From NCBI RefSeq assembly GCF_014651815.1, contig NZ_BMXP01000013.1, positions 1 to 64,000 on the forward strand: 64,000 nt of DNA, written 5' to 3'. Origin of the DNA: Alteromonas halophila. Lineage in GTDB: Bacteria; Pseudomonadota; Gammaproteobacteria; Enterobacterales; Alteromonadaceae. The notes under the pieces are model-generated. The model made no database searches. It worked only from the letters and a program-made list of their open reading frames with translations, and had not been told where the DNA came from. Of this stretch, positions 20,540 through 32,776 are shown piece by piece (within the stretch, counting starts at the first letter, position 1; the number at the start of each line of letters is the position of its first letter). The translations under genes and the position numbers were made by a program.

Positions 20540-21163
20540 ATGAAAAAATTGTGTTTGTTGGTATGTATGTCACTGGGGTTGTCTGCAAATGTGATGGCGA
20601 AAGGTGATGCCGAAGCGGGTAAATCCAAGTCGTCTGTTTGTGCAGCTTGCCACGGACCTGATGGAAACAGTGCAATTGAAATGAATCCTAAATTAGCGGG
20701 TCAGCACGAAGGTTACCTGACCAAGCAACTGAAAGAATTCAAGCTGGCGTCAGAAACCGGTGGTGAAGAAGGCCGCAACAACGCTGTGATGAATGGTCAG
20801 GCCGCGCAGTTATCAGAACAGGACATGATGGATCTGGCGGCATACTTTGCCAGTCAGGATAAGATGTCCGGTGAAACGCCAGAAGAGTTTATCGAGCCCG
20901 GTAAAGCATTATACCAGGGTGGCGATCCAGAACGTGGTATTACCGCGTGTATTGCCTGCCATGGTCCAAAAGGTAATGGCATGGGCCTCGCCGGTTTCCC
21001 CGACATCAGTGGTCAGCATGCAGCATACACGGCAACTCAGTTGAAAGCGTTCCGGGATGGCAGCCGCCACAACGATATGAACGGCATGATGCGAGACATT
21101 GCGATGAAATTATCAGATAAAGATATCGAAATTTTGTCTAATTATGTCGCGGGCTTACATTAA
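20540..21163 (+). CDS. cytochrome c4 (di-haem)
   Basis: 207 aa from the ATG at 20540, giving a signal peptide MKKLCLLVCMSLGLSANVMA. Two class I cytochrome domains, each with a CxxCH haem site (CAACHGPDG near residue 35 and CIACHGPKG near 140) and distal methionines (one likely in NAVMNG, one in NDMNGMM). Periplasmic electron carrier to terminal oxidases. A cytochrome c4 gene next to engB is common in gammaproteobacteria. AAGAGA precedes the start. Confidence 0.93.
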   Translation: MKKLCLLVCMSLGLSANVMAKGDAEAGKSKSSVCAACHGPDGNSAIEMNPKLAGQHEGYLTKQLKEFKLASETGGEEGRNNAVMNGQAAQLSEQDMMDLAAYFASQDKMSGETPEEFIEPGKALYQGGDPERGITACIACHGPKGNGMGLAGFPDISGQHAAYTATQLKAFRDGSRHNDMNGMMRDIAMKLSDKDIEILSNYVAGLH

Positions 21164-21299
21164 AAGTACGCGCTGAACCATCCGCTTGTTAACAGATTGT
21201 AATAAAAATTGTTGTGTTTTAAATTTATTCGTGTATTCTACGCACATGCTTCAGGCCGCTACTTCTGCTTTCGGTCTGTAGATCACAAATAATAATAAG

Positions 21300-21491
21300 A
21301 AAGATAGGGACGAGTTAATAAAGCGTCAGGAAGACCCAGAACAATAAACTCGCTCTGCAAAAAACAACAATAAGGGGAGCACGGCTAGGGAAGCCACGTT
21401 GCACAGAGACGTGCACAATAACGGGAGAGGTGTCATCAGACACTCGTATATATGAGGTGATGGTCGCAAGATCATCACCTTTTTCTTTTTT
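21300..21491 (+). ncRNA. CsrA-sequestering small RNA, CsrC-like (candidate)
   Basis: Gene-free sequence with at least five GGA motifs, two in hairpin loops: GTC-AGGAA-GAC (21325-21335) and GGCT-AGGGA-AGCC (21383-21395). More hairpins follow (TGCAC/GTGCA at 21400-21415, GTGTC/GACAC at 21430-21443). It ends in an 11-bp terminator stem capped by a GCAA tetraloop (21455-21480) plus a long T-run. The place, between engB and yihI, is that of csrC in E. coli, which contains the same GTCAGGAAGAC hairpin. CsrC titrates the translational regulator CsrA. The 5' end is uncertain: a TTGTGT-N16-TATTCT promoter (21212-21239) would start it near 21246. Confidence 0.72.
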
Positions 21492-21513
21492 CAGCGTCTA
21501 TTTTCTTTCACCT

Positions 21514-22155
21514 ATGTTGTCCTGCCCTTTATGCCACAGTACTGTAAACACACCGCCCTATTGCGAAGATAAGGCGCGTAGTTATTACCACTGCCACGAG
21601 TGTGCGCTGGTGTTTGTGCCGCCGGCTTACTTACCCACTGAAAGTCAGGAACTGGATGAGTACAACCTTCACCAGAATAGTGAACATGACGCAGGCTATT
21701 GTCAGTTTCTGAATAAAATTGCAGACCCATTACTGCAACACATCACGCCTGGTCAGTATGGTCTGGATTTTGGTTGCGGTCCCGCGCCGGTACTCGCCAC
21801 CATACTGGAGAAAGCTGGCATGCACATGCGCGTTTATGATCCGCTGTTTTACCCGGACAGCGAGGTCCTGACTGGCCAGTATGACTTCATTACCTGCACC
21901 GAAGCCATTGAACATTTTCATCACCCCGCCGATGAACTTGCTGTGTTGAACAAACTGCTTGCGCCCGGCGGCTGGCTGGCAATAATGACAAAACGCGTGA
22001 TAAGTCGCACCAGATTTGCCAGCTGGCACTATAAGAACGATCTCACCCATGTCTGTTTTTTTAGTGAGGCCAGCTTTGAATATATTGGCAGAAAGTTTGG
22101 CTTTTCGGTGTCCTTTCCCGGCACTGACACCGTATTAATGCAGAAGAACACCTGA
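21514..22155 (+). CDS. class I SAM-dependent methyltransferase with N-terminal zinc ribbon
   Basis: 213 aa from the ATG at 21514; upstream in-frame starts lie inside the RNA terminator and are not credible. N-terminus CPLC...CHEC (about 3-32) is a four-cysteine zinc ribbon. The Rossmann methyltransferase core follows: LDFGCGPAPVLATIL (SAM motif I), FITCTEAIEHFHHP (motif near the acceptor site) and LAPGGWLAIMTKR. The substrate is unknown. No good Shine-Dalgarno. It stands alone between the CsrC-like RNA and yihI. Confidence 0.82.
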   Translation: MLSCPLCHSTVNTPPYCEDKARSYYHCHECALVFVPPAYLPTESQELDEYNLHQNSEHDAGYCQFLNKIADPLLQHITPGQYGLDFGCGPAPVLATILEKAGMHMRVYDPLFYPDSEVLTGQYDFITCTEAIEHFHHPADELAVLNKLLAPGGWLAIMTKRVISRTRFASWHYKNDLTHVCFFSEASFEYIGRKFGFSVSFPGTDTVLMQKNT

Positions 22156-22198
22156 ATCCACGTTATACTATCCGTTTTTACAAAGTCTGAAGGATCCT

Positions 22199-22714
22199 AT
22201 GCCACGCAATAAAAAATCCCGTAAAGTTGGGCTTATCGGTGTTAGAAAAGATCCCGATCGCAAGCCTGGAGAAAACCGCTCTGACCGGGTGAAAAAACCC
22301 AGCAAGGGCAAACCCGCCGGCAACCGGCATAATGTCGCATCCTCCTCAAAGCGCGGTAACGGTGGCGGTCCACAGCAAACGGACCCTCGTCATGGCAGCA
22401 AAAAGCCAGTGCCACTTGTGAAGTCGACTAACAAGGATGGCCAGACGCCCCAGCAAAAGCGTCGCTATGCCACACCGGCTGAAGAGCTCGCCGCCCTTGA
22501 AGCCGATGAGCGACTCGCTTCGCTTCTGGATAAGCTTGATGCTGGCGAATCGCTGAATCGTGAGCAACAGGCCTATGTTGACAAAAGCGTGACCAGACAT
22601 GGTCAGTTATGTGAAATGCTGGGCATTGATTTGGAAGAAGATACGCCCGCCGATGATCAGGATGATCCGCTTGACTCACTGGACGCGATTAATATCGATG
22701 ATTACAAACGCTAG
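22199..22714 (+). CDS. yihI: Der GTPase-activating protein YihI
   Basis: 171 aa (E. coli 169). Very basic, disordered N-terminal half rich in Lys/Arg/Gly (residues 1-80), then an acidic helical part ending DDPLDSLDAINIDDY. In E. coli it stimulates the GTPase activity of the 50S assembly factor Der. Location after engB and the CsrC-like RNA matches E. coli. AAGGAT precedes the ATG. Likely co-transcribed with the DUF2489 gene 9 bp downstream. Confidence 0.92.
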   Translation: MPRNKKSRKVGLIGVRKDPDRKPGENRSDRVKKPSKGKPAGNRHNVASSSKRGNGGGPQQTDPRHGSKKPVPLVKSTNKDGQTPQQKRRYATPAEELAALEADERLASLLDKLDAGESLNREQQAYVDKSVTRHGQLCEMLGIDLEEDTPADDQDDPLDSLDAINIDDYKR

Positions 22715-22723
22715 AGGTTAGCT

Positions 22724-23173
22724 ATGATGTGGACATTACTTCTGCTTGCTGGCCTCGCTATCATTGCCGGGCTTGGTATTTATGCTGGCAGGTTACTGTT
22801 TATGCTGAGGCAGCAAAATCAGCGTCAGCAGAAGGTGCGTGATGCCCGGGTAAGTACCATTACTGAAAGTATTCTGACGATTACCCTGGCAATGGAACAA
22901 CAACAGTGTGAACTGTCTGAAGGTGCTATTCGGGTGGTGAATTTGCTTGATGCCCTGCCCATTCAGTCGCCCCCCGATTACCGGCAAAAGTTCCCGAGCA
23001 TTCATCAGCTGTTTACCGAGATCAGTGGCTTCGCAGTCCTTGAAGCACGCAAAAAGCTGTCACCTAAAGAGAAGTGGCGGCAGGACAAAGCGCGTGAGCA
23101 AGTAGAGTCGGAGCATGAATCAAAGGTACTGGCTGAACTGCCCGAAATCCGGCAGTTTTGTCAGCAGTTGTAG
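22724..23173 (+). CDS. DUF2489 domain-containing membrane-anchored protein
   Basis: 149 aa. One N-terminal transmembrane helix (about 3-25), then a charged cytoplasmic helical domain, rich in Gln/Arg/Lys. Resembles the DUF2489 family, often found right after yihI. Function unknown. Short gap to yihI (9 bp, with AGAGG before the ATG) suggests one operon. Confidence 0.78.
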   Translation: MMWTLLLLAGLAIIAGLGIYAGRLLFMLRQQNQRQQKVRDARVSTITESILTITLAMEQQQCELSEGAIRVVNLLDALPIQSPPDYRQKFPSIHQLFTEISGFAVLEARKKLSPKEKWRQDKAREQVESEHESKVLAELPEIRQFCQQL

Positions 23174-23188
23174 CCTAAGCCTGTCTGT

Positions 23189-23221
23189 GCATCAGCGTCG
23201 TGCCTCAGCACACGCTGATGC
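23189..23221. repeat. Strong hairpin between DUF2489 gene and tag
   Basis: Arms of 14 paired bases (GCATCAGCGT plus GTGC against GCAC plus ACGCTGATGC) with one bulged C and a CTCA loop. It overlaps the 3' end of tag. The genes converge here, so it could stop transcription from both sides, but it has no T-run in either direction. Confidence 0.55.
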
Positions 23222-23779
23222 GTAACAATGGCAGTGTGTCTCATGGTCGTTCACCATTCCGACTGCCTGCATAAACGCATAGCAGATCGTTTCTCCCACA
23301 AATGAAAAGCCCCTCTTCTTCAGCGCTTTTGACATCGCTTTTGATTCCTCTGTTGCCGTGGGCACCTGTGACAGCGAATCCCAGGCGTTGATGATGGTCT
23401 TGTGGTTAGTGAACTGCCAGATAAAATCAGTGAAGGGCATCTCTTTTTCAATGGCCAGATACCCTCTGGCATTTTTAACCACAGAGGCTATCTTAAGCCG
23501 GTTTCTGACAATCCCTTTATTGTGCATGAGTGCATCAAGTTCGCCGTCGGTCATTGCCACGATGCGATGCGGGTCGAAATGGTGAAAAGCCGCTTCGTAA
23601 CTGGCTTGTTTTTTCAGGATCGTCAGCCATGACAACCCTGCCTGCTGACCGTCTAAACACAACTTAGCAAACAACGTCTTACTGTCAGTAACCGGACGTC
23701 CCCAAACATTGTCATGGTACTCAATATACTGTGGATCATTTGTCAGCCAGCCACACCGGGAGAGCTTGTCATTATGCAT
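23192..23779 (-). CDS. tag: DNA-3-methyladenine glycosylase I
   Basis: 195 aa from the ATG at 23779 with AGGA upstream (E. coli Tag 187); upstream in-frame starts lack support. Excises 3-methyladenine from alkylated DNA. Family blocks: RCGWLTNDPQYIEYHDNVWG, LDGQQAGLSWLTILKKQ, and KKRGFSFVGETICYAFMQA. The zinc knuckle is formed by the N-terminal Cys/His and the C-terminal HCHC segment. Divergent from glyQS, as in several gammaproteobacteria. Confidence 0.94.
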   Translation of the reverse strand: MHNDKLSRCGWLTNDPQYIEYHDNVWGRPVTDSKTLFAKLCLDGQQAGLSWLTILKKQASYEAAFHHFDPHRIVAMTDGELDALMHNKGIVRNRLKIASVVKNARGYLAIEKEMPFTDFIWQFTNHKTIINAWDSLSQVPTATEESKAMSKALKKRGFSFVGETICYAFMQAVGMVNDHETHCHCYASACAEARR

Positions 23780-23904
23780 CGCCTTTTTCCTATTAAATCT
23801 GCATACAATCGGCGTTTTTCCTATGTTACACCTACATACACAGGCTCTCAGATTGTATACTATCCCACCTTTATGCAATCAAATTACAGTAAAGCAGCGG
23901 AAGT

Positions 23905-24810
23905 ATGCAAAAGTACGATATTAAAACCTTCCAGGGGTTAATTCTGGCGCTTCAAGATTACTGGGCCAGACAAGGCTGCGTTATCATTCAGCCACTGGAT
24001 ATGGAAGTTGGCGCAGGCACCTTCCACCCAATGACATTTCTGCGCTCGCTGGGCCCTGAGCCTATGAGCAGTGCCTATGTGCAGCCCTGCCGTCGCCCTA
24101 CTGATGGTCGCTACGGCGAAAACCCAAACCGGCTGCAGCATTATTATCAGTTTCAGGTAATGCTTAAGCCATCTCCGGATAATATTCAGGAACTTTACCT
24201 GGGCTCGCTTAAAGAATTAGGCTTCGATCCGCTGGTCCATGATATCCGTTTTGTCGAAGATAACTGGGAGTCGCCGACGCTTGGTGCCTGGGGACTTGGC
24301 TGGGAAGTCTGGCTAAACGGTATGGAAGTAACTCAGTTCACCTATTTTCAGCAGGTGGGCGGCCTTGAGTGTAAGCCTGTCACTGGCGAGATCACTTATG
24401 GGCTTGAGCGTCTGGCAATGTATGTTCAGGACGTCGACAGCATTTATGACCTTGTGTGGACAGACGGTCCGCTTGGCAAAGTCACTTATGGTGATGTTTT
24501 CCATCAGAACGAAGTTGAACAGTCTGAATATAACTTCGAACACGCCACCGTTGACGCCTTGTTTCGCACTTTCGACGAATGTGAAGCGGCCAGTCAGTCG
24601 CTTATAGAAAGCGACCTCCCCCTGCCCGCCTATGAGCAGGTGATGAAAGCGTCGCACGCATTTAACATGCTTGATGCACGTCACGCCATCTCTGTCACCG
24701 AGCGTCAACGTTACATACTGCGTGTCCGGTCGCTGGCAAAAGCGTGTGCCGAGAGCTATTACAACAAGCGTGAAGCGCTTGGTTTCCCATTGTGCAATAA
24801 GGAGGTATAA
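23905..24810 (+). CDS. glyQ: glycine--tRNA ligase alpha subunit
   Basis: 301 aa (E. coli 303). Catalytic class II subunit of the alpha2beta2 bacterial GlyRS. It shows [10 protein letters not shown], the [24 protein letters not shown] block and GLERLAMY (motif 3 arginine). A TATACT -10 candidate lies at about 23857. GCGGAAG precedes the ATG. One base separates it from the glyS start. Confidence 0.98.
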   Translation: MQKYDIKTFQGLILALQDYWARQGCVIIQPLDMEVGAGTFHPMTFLRSLGPEPMSSAYVQPCRRPTDGRYGENPNRLQHYYQFQVMLKPSPDNIQELYLGSLKELGFDPLVHDIRFVEDNWESPTLGAWGLGWEVWLNGMEVTQFTYFQQVGGLECKPVTGEITYGLERLAMYVQDVDSIYDLVWTDGPLGKVTYGDVFHQNEVEQSEYNFEHATVDALFRTFDECEAASQSLIESDLPLPAYEQVMKASHAFNMLDARHAISVTERQRYILRVRSLAKACAESYYNKREALGFPLCNKEV

Positions 24811-24811
24811 C

Positions 24812-26887
24812 GTGCGCACTGAAAATCTACTCATTGAGCTTGGCACCGAAGAATTACCGCCAACGGCTCTTCGCACGTTAGGTGAAAGTTTTGCACAACA
24901 GTTTGAGCAAGCGCTGGTCGGTGCTGAACTTGATTATGCCTCTGTTAATTGGTTTGCCGCTCCACGCCGGCTTGCTGTGTATGTCTCTGACCTTGCAGAG
25001 AGCCAGCACGATAAAGTTGTTGAAAAGCGCGGTCCCGCGGTTTCTGCGGCATTTGATGAGCAAGGCGAGCCAACCAGAGCTGCGTTAGGCTGGGCAAAAG
25101 GTAACGGTATAGCCGTGAGCGATGCCCAACGCCTGAGCACCGATAAAGGCGAATGGCTGCTACACAAAGCCAGTGTTAAAGGACAGCCCATCGCCAGTCT
25201 GCTTGAAGCATTGCTCAACCAGGCCATCAATAAGTTGCCCATTCCCAAGCCTATGCGTTGGGGAAGCAGTAACACGCAGTTTATTCGTCCTGTTCATACT
25301 CTTACAGTGCTGTACGGCAGTGAAATTATCAATCTCTCGGCACTGGGGCTGACCAGCGACCGTATCATCCAGGGTCACCGCTTTCATGGCGAAGCACGCT
25401 TTGAACTTCCGCATGCCGATACCTATGCCACGTCACTGGAAGAACATTATGTACTGGCTGACTTCACTGCAAGAAAAGACAAGGTAAAGCAACAACTTGA
25501 AGCGACTGCTGCGACGCTCGGTTTAACACCGGACTTTAATGACAGCCTGCTTGAGGAAATTGCCTCATTGGTAGAGTGGCCGGTGGTGATGCAGGCAAGC
25601 TTTGATGAGGCGTTTTTAGATGTGCCCAAAGAAGCACTCATCTATACCATGAAGGACGATCAGAAGTATGTGCCGTTGTTGAACAAAGACGGCTCCCTGT
25701 CAAACCAGTTCCTGTTTGTTAGCAACATAGACAGTAGCGACCCGAAACAGGTTATTGATGGTAACGAGAAAGTCATTCGTCCCCGCCTTGCTGATGCAGA
25801 GTTTTTCTTTACCAGTGATAAAAAGCACAGTCTGGAAAGCCGTTTGCCTAAGCTGGCAAGTGTTCTGTTCCAGAAGCAGCTTGGTACTCTGGAGGAAAAA
25901 TCACAGCGTATTGCGGCGTTAGCTGGTCAAATCGCATCGGCAATTGGCGCGAATGCAACTCAGGCACAACGTGCAGGCTTGCTGTCAAAGACTGATCTCA
26001 TGACCAATATGGTTATGGAGTTCCCGGATGTTCAGGGTGTGATGGGCATGTACTATGCGCAAAACGACGGTGAAGCGGCGCCAGTCGCACAAGCACTGTA
26101 TGAGCAGTACCTTCCCCGCTTTGCCGGTGATAGCCTTCCCTCAACAGGGGTCAGTTCTGCCGTGTCTCTGGCAGACAAGCTCGACACACTGGTTGGCATT
26201 TTCGGTATCGGTCAGTTGCCTAAGGGTGATAAAGATCCTTTTGCTCTTCGTCGCGCCGCCATTGGTGTGCTGCGTATTATCACTGAGAATAACCTGGCGC
26301 TGGATCTTGCGTCTTTGGTTGATTCTGCCATTGATGTGTATGGTGACAAGCTGACGAATCAAGATTGCAAAGACCAGGTTGTAGACTTTGTATTAGGCCG
26401 GTTCGTGTCTTTGCTTCAGGATCAGGGCATTAGCATCGATGTTATTCAGGCAGTGTCAGCAAGGCGCCCTACTGCGCCCGCTGACTATGCAGCCCGCATT
26501 GATGCTGTCTCTGAATTTAAACAGCTGGAGCAGTCAGAGGCGCTCGCCGCCGCCAATAAACGGGTTGCCAACATACTGTCAAAGCAGAAGGTGTCGTTAG
26601 ACAACACGGATGTAGATAAACAATTACTGAGCCAGAATGAAGAGGTGGCGCTGTATGATGCGCTCAGCGCCATTCAGGCAGATGTTGAGCAAAGCGCAGT
26701 CAGTCAGAATTACGGCGAGACATTGCGCTTACTGGCCACATTACGCGATGTCATTGATGCATTTTTTGACAATGTTATGGTCATGGCGGACGATGAGAAA
26801 GTGAGACGAAACAGGCTGAATTTATTGGCATTGTTACGTAAACTGTTTTTGATTACCGCAGATATTTCACTTCTGGCAAAGTCGTAA
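24812..26887 (+). CDS. glyS: glycine--tRNA ligase beta subunit
   Basis: 691 aa from the GTG at 24812, preceded by an ideal AAGGAGGT; the next upstream starts are inside glyQ. N-terminus VRTENLLIELGTEELPP is the family start. This subunit binds tRNA-Gly; it contains an HD-like region (IAALAGQIASAIG...KTDLMTNMVMEFPDVQG) and a C-terminal anticodon-binding domain. Partner of GlyQ. Confidence 0.97.
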   Translation: MRTENLLIELGTEELPPTALRTLGESFAQQFEQALVGAELDYASVNWFAAPRRLAVYVSDLAESQHDKVVEKRGPAVSAAFDEQGEPTRAALGWAKGNGIAVSDAQRLSTDKGEWLLHKASVKGQPIASLLEALLNQAINKLPIPKPMRWGSSNTQFIRPVHTLTVLYGSEIINLSALGLTSDRIIQGHRFHGEARFELPHADTYATSLEEHYVLADFTARKDKVKQQLEATAATLGLTPDFNDSLLEEIASLVEWPVVMQASFDEAFLDVPKEALIYTMKDDQKYVPLLNKDGSLSNQFLFVSNIDSSDPKQVIDGNEKVIRPRLADAEFFFTSDKKHSLESRLPKLASVLFQKQLGTLEEKSQRIAALAGQIASAIGANATQAQRAGLLSKTDLMTNMVMEFPDVQGVMGMYYAQNDGEAAPVAQALYEQYLPRFAGDSLPSTGVSSAVSLADKLDTLVGIFGIGQLPKGDKDPFALRRAAIGVLRIITENNLALDLASLVDSAIDVYGDKLTNQDCKDQVVDFVLGRFVSLLQDQGISIDVIQAVSARRPTAPADYAARIDAVSEFKQLEQSEALAAANKRVANILSKQKVSLDNTDVDKQLLSQNEEVALYDALSAIQADVEQSAVSQNYGETLRLLATLRDVIDAFFDNVMVMADDEKVRRNRLNLLALLRKLFLITADISLLAKS

Positions 26888-26954
26888 TCAATGTTCCATG
26901 TTGCGGCGTCACGTATGGCGCCGTCCGCCCTCCTGGCTAGTTAAGGAGCAGTGT

Positions 26955-27395
26955 GTGATAAAACGAAGTATACTGTTATCGCTTTTTGTAATTCTTAGTG
27001 GGTGTAGTTCCAGTACTAATTTTCCCATACCCGGTGTGAATGACTCCCCTGATATCCAGTTTAATAAGCTGTATTTACGAGGCGTATTTAATTGGTGGGA
27101 AGCCACCTCCTCGTTTAACTTTCAGCAAAGTAGCACGGGCTGGTATGTTGACGTCGAATTGATTGCAGATGGTCAGCCCTATGATTTTCGGGTATCAGAC
27201 GCAAACTGGACGCCAGCGCAGACTTGCGGTGCGAAGTATCCGGGTCAGCCAGTGAATACTGACAGTGTGATTTACATTGTCTGTAACCCTGGCGAAAAGA
27301 ATCTTCAATTCACCCCGTCGACAACCGGTGTATACCGTTTTACGCTCACACCTGCCAGTGGTGATGAAGTGGCCCTGGTCGTCTCCAAACAGTAG
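26955..27395 (+). CDS. small lipoprotein with Ig-like / starch-binding-like domain
   Basis: 146 aa from the GTG at 26955, with AAGGAG upstream. N-terminus VIKRSILLSLFVILSGCSSS is a lipoprotein signal with lipobox LSGC. The mature domain has LYLRGVFNWWE...GWYVDVELIADGQPYDFRVSDANW, which resembles the N-terminal E-set/Ig-like modules of pullulanases and glycogen-branching enzymes. There is no catalytic domain. The resemblance is by eye and the function is unknown. It lies 67 bp after glyS and is perhaps read through from it. Confidence 0.6.
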   Translation: MIKRSILLSLFVILSGCSSSTNFPIPGVNDSPDIQFNKLYLRGVFNWWEATSSFNFQQSSTGWYVDVELIADGQPYDFRVSDANWTPAQTCGAKYPGQPVNTDSVIYIVCNPGEKNLQFTPSTTGVYRFTLTPASGDEVALVVSKQ

Positions 27396-27402
27396 CTCAG
27401 TG

Positions 27403-27636
27403 CTATTTTTTAGTTAGTCCAGCAACTGTTTTTTCCGCAAGGATGCGAACCTTCCCCGAACAAAGAAAAGCAATGACGAATGCTGCCGGCCAGGCAAGTA
27501 GAAAGGCATGCACCCAGCTACCCACAAAATTACTCTCCAGCCCAATATTAATGAATGTTACCCACCCAGACATCAACACTGAAAGCAGTAATGACATGTA
27601 GAATGAGAAGAAGAAGCGCATAGAAAGATTTTGCAT
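27403..27636 (-). CDS. DUF2798 family small membrane protein
   Basis: 77 aa from the ATG at 27636 with AGGTTTGGT upstream; an in-frame extension to 27762 crosses a parS site and is less likely. Two transmembrane helices with the family pattern FYMSLLLSVLMSGWVT...WVHAFLLAWPAAFVIAFL. Function unknown. Convergent with the lipoprotein gene. Confidence 0.72.
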   Translation of the reverse strand: MQNLSMRFFFSFYMSLLLSVLMSGWVTFINIGLESNFVGSWVHAFLLAWPAAFVIAFLCSGKVRILAEKTVAGLTKK

Positions 27637-27670
27637 ACCAAACCTGTGATTAACCACTTTTGTCTTACTA

Positions 27671-27686
27671 TGTTCCACGTGAAACA
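27671..27686. promoter_or_regulatory. parS centromere-like site 1
   Basis: TGTTCCACGTGAAACA, an exact match to the chromosomal parS consensus bound by ParB. It lies upstream of the DUF2798 gene, about 15 kb from oriC. ParA and ParB are encoded at 45-47 kb in this window. Confidence 0.92.
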
Positions 27687-27986
27687 CACTGAAAAATGAT
27701 ATTTTAACAGCGCATAATTCTTTGTAACCGCAATTCACCTCAACAATTATGCACTTGTTCATACGGATAATTGAATTTAAAAAACTCTTGGTAATGCTGA
27801 CCTAGCTAACAAGTATCAGTGTCAGGTAATTCCCCTCTTACTCGCACCTAGCTATCAAACGCTATATTGACTCATAGTCTGCAAGGTCACTGCGTAACTA
27901 TTTCCATCTTATGTTATTAACCATGCAATCAGCTGTGTGCTCCTCACTAAGAAGTCAGATTACCTTTCTCGACTTATATAACGGCA

Positions 27987-28014
27987 TAAAAAAGGCCAGC
28001 TCTATTGGCTGGCC
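27987..28014 (-). terminator. gyrB transcription terminator
   Basis: On the minus strand GGCCAGC-CAATAGA-GCTGGCC followed by six T, 30 bp after the gyrB stop codon. The rest of the 28-kb intergenic gap (27690-27985) shows no gene and no clear motif. Confidence 0.85.
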
Positions 28015-28044
28015 ATTTTATGATTTAGCTACCTTTACCAGAGA

Positions 28045-31562
<3,518 letters not shown>

Positions 31563-31648
31563 AGTAAAGCTCGAGCAGGAAGGTGTGTCATAAAGGGGGT
31601 ATGGTTTAAACCAATACCCACTCCTTAATTAGCAGCTACTATACAGAG

Positions 31649-32749
31649 CTACAAACGCATCGGCATAATGACGTAAAGTGCCGCGTCGTCTTCCGCGTCT
31701 TCGATCAACGCACTGGCATTAGAATCTGAAAGGTTGATTTTGATCTTATCCGAAACCAACGCATTCATGACATCAATAAGGTAGGCAACGTTAAAGCCAA
31801 TTTCGAGTTCATCGCCCTGGTAATCGACATCAACCATTTCCTCAGCTTCTTCCTGCTCAGGGTTGTTCGCAGTGATTTTCAGTTCACCTGATGCCAGGTT
31901 AAGACGCACACCGCGGAATTTTTCATTCGACAGGATCGCGGCTCGTGAAAACGCATCTTTAAGCACCGCTTTACTTGCCTGAACGACCTTATCACCATCT
32001 TTTGGCAGTACCCTGCGATAGTCAGGGAAACGACCGTCTACAAGCTTACTGGTAAAAATAAAGTCGGTAGAAAACATTCGCAGGTGATTAGCACCTATCT
32101 GAATTTTTATAGACTTATCATCCTCACCAATCAGACGGGAAATTTCCATGACACCTTTGCGTGGAATAATCACCTGACGCGCAGGCAACTGGGTTTCATA
32201 GGTAAGGCGACACAATGCCAGGCGATGGCCGTCGGTGGCCACAGTGCGGATGACATTTTCTTCGGTTTCAAGTGACATGCCATTTAAGTAATAGCGCACA
32301 TCCTGCTGCGCCATTGAGAAAGACGTAGAGTCGATTAACCGTTTCAGGTCACTGCAAGACAGCTCAAATTCGACTTCCCCTTCCCAATCTTCAAGGTTAG
32401 GGTAATCGCTGGCAGACAGTGTCGATAAGGTATAACGTCCCCGACCAGCACGGATCAAAGCTTTACTGCCGTCGACGCTAAAATCAATTTGCGTGCCTTC
32501 GGCCAGCCCGCGAATGATATCAAACAGCTTTTTAGCCGGAACAGTGATTTCACCTTCCGTAAAATCGCCTTCCAGCTTAATACTGGAAATAAGCTCCACC
32601 TCGAGATCAGTGCCCGTTAGCCAAAGTGCGTCCTCACTTACTTTTATGAGAACATTGGACAGAATGGGTAGCGTATGACGCCGTTCGACGGCACCTGATA
32701 CCAATTGCAGGGGCTGTAAAAACTTTTCGCGGCTAATGGTAAATTTCAT
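31649..32749 (-). CDS. dnaN: DNA polymerase III beta subunit (sliding clamp)
   Basis: 366 aa, exactly the E. coli length. Ring-shaped processivity clamp with three repeated domains. Begins MKFTISREKFLQPLQLVSGAVERR and ends ALYVIMPMRL, where the MPMRL tail is the conserved edge of the partner-binding pocket. It lies 27 bp after dnaA and 86 bp before recF. Confidence 0.99.
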   Translation of the reverse strand: MKFTISREKFLQPLQLVSGAVERRHTLPILSNVLIKVSEDALWLTGTDLEVELISSIKLEGDFTEGEITVPAKKLFDIIRGLAEGTQIDFSVDGSKALIRAGRGRYTLSTLSASDYPNLEDWEGEVEFELSCSDLKRLIDSTSFSMAQQDVRYYLNGMSLETEENVIRTVATDGHRLALCRLTYETQLPARQVIIPRKGVMEISRLIGEDDKSIKIQIGANHLRMFSTDFIFTSKLVDGRFPDYRRVLPKDGDKVVQASKAVLKDAFSRAAILSNEKFRGVRLNLASGELKITANNPEQEEAEEMVDVDYQGDELEIGFNVAYLIDVMNALVSDKIKINLSDSNASALIEDAEDDAALYVIMPMRL

Positions 32750-32776
32750 CGCTCTTTGATCTCGCCTCGCGGTTGG

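Noticed and set aside
27637..27762. N-terminal extension of the DUF2798 protein
   Set aside because: The upstream part crosses a consensus parS site and has no family similarity; the internal ATG at 27636 gives the normal family length.
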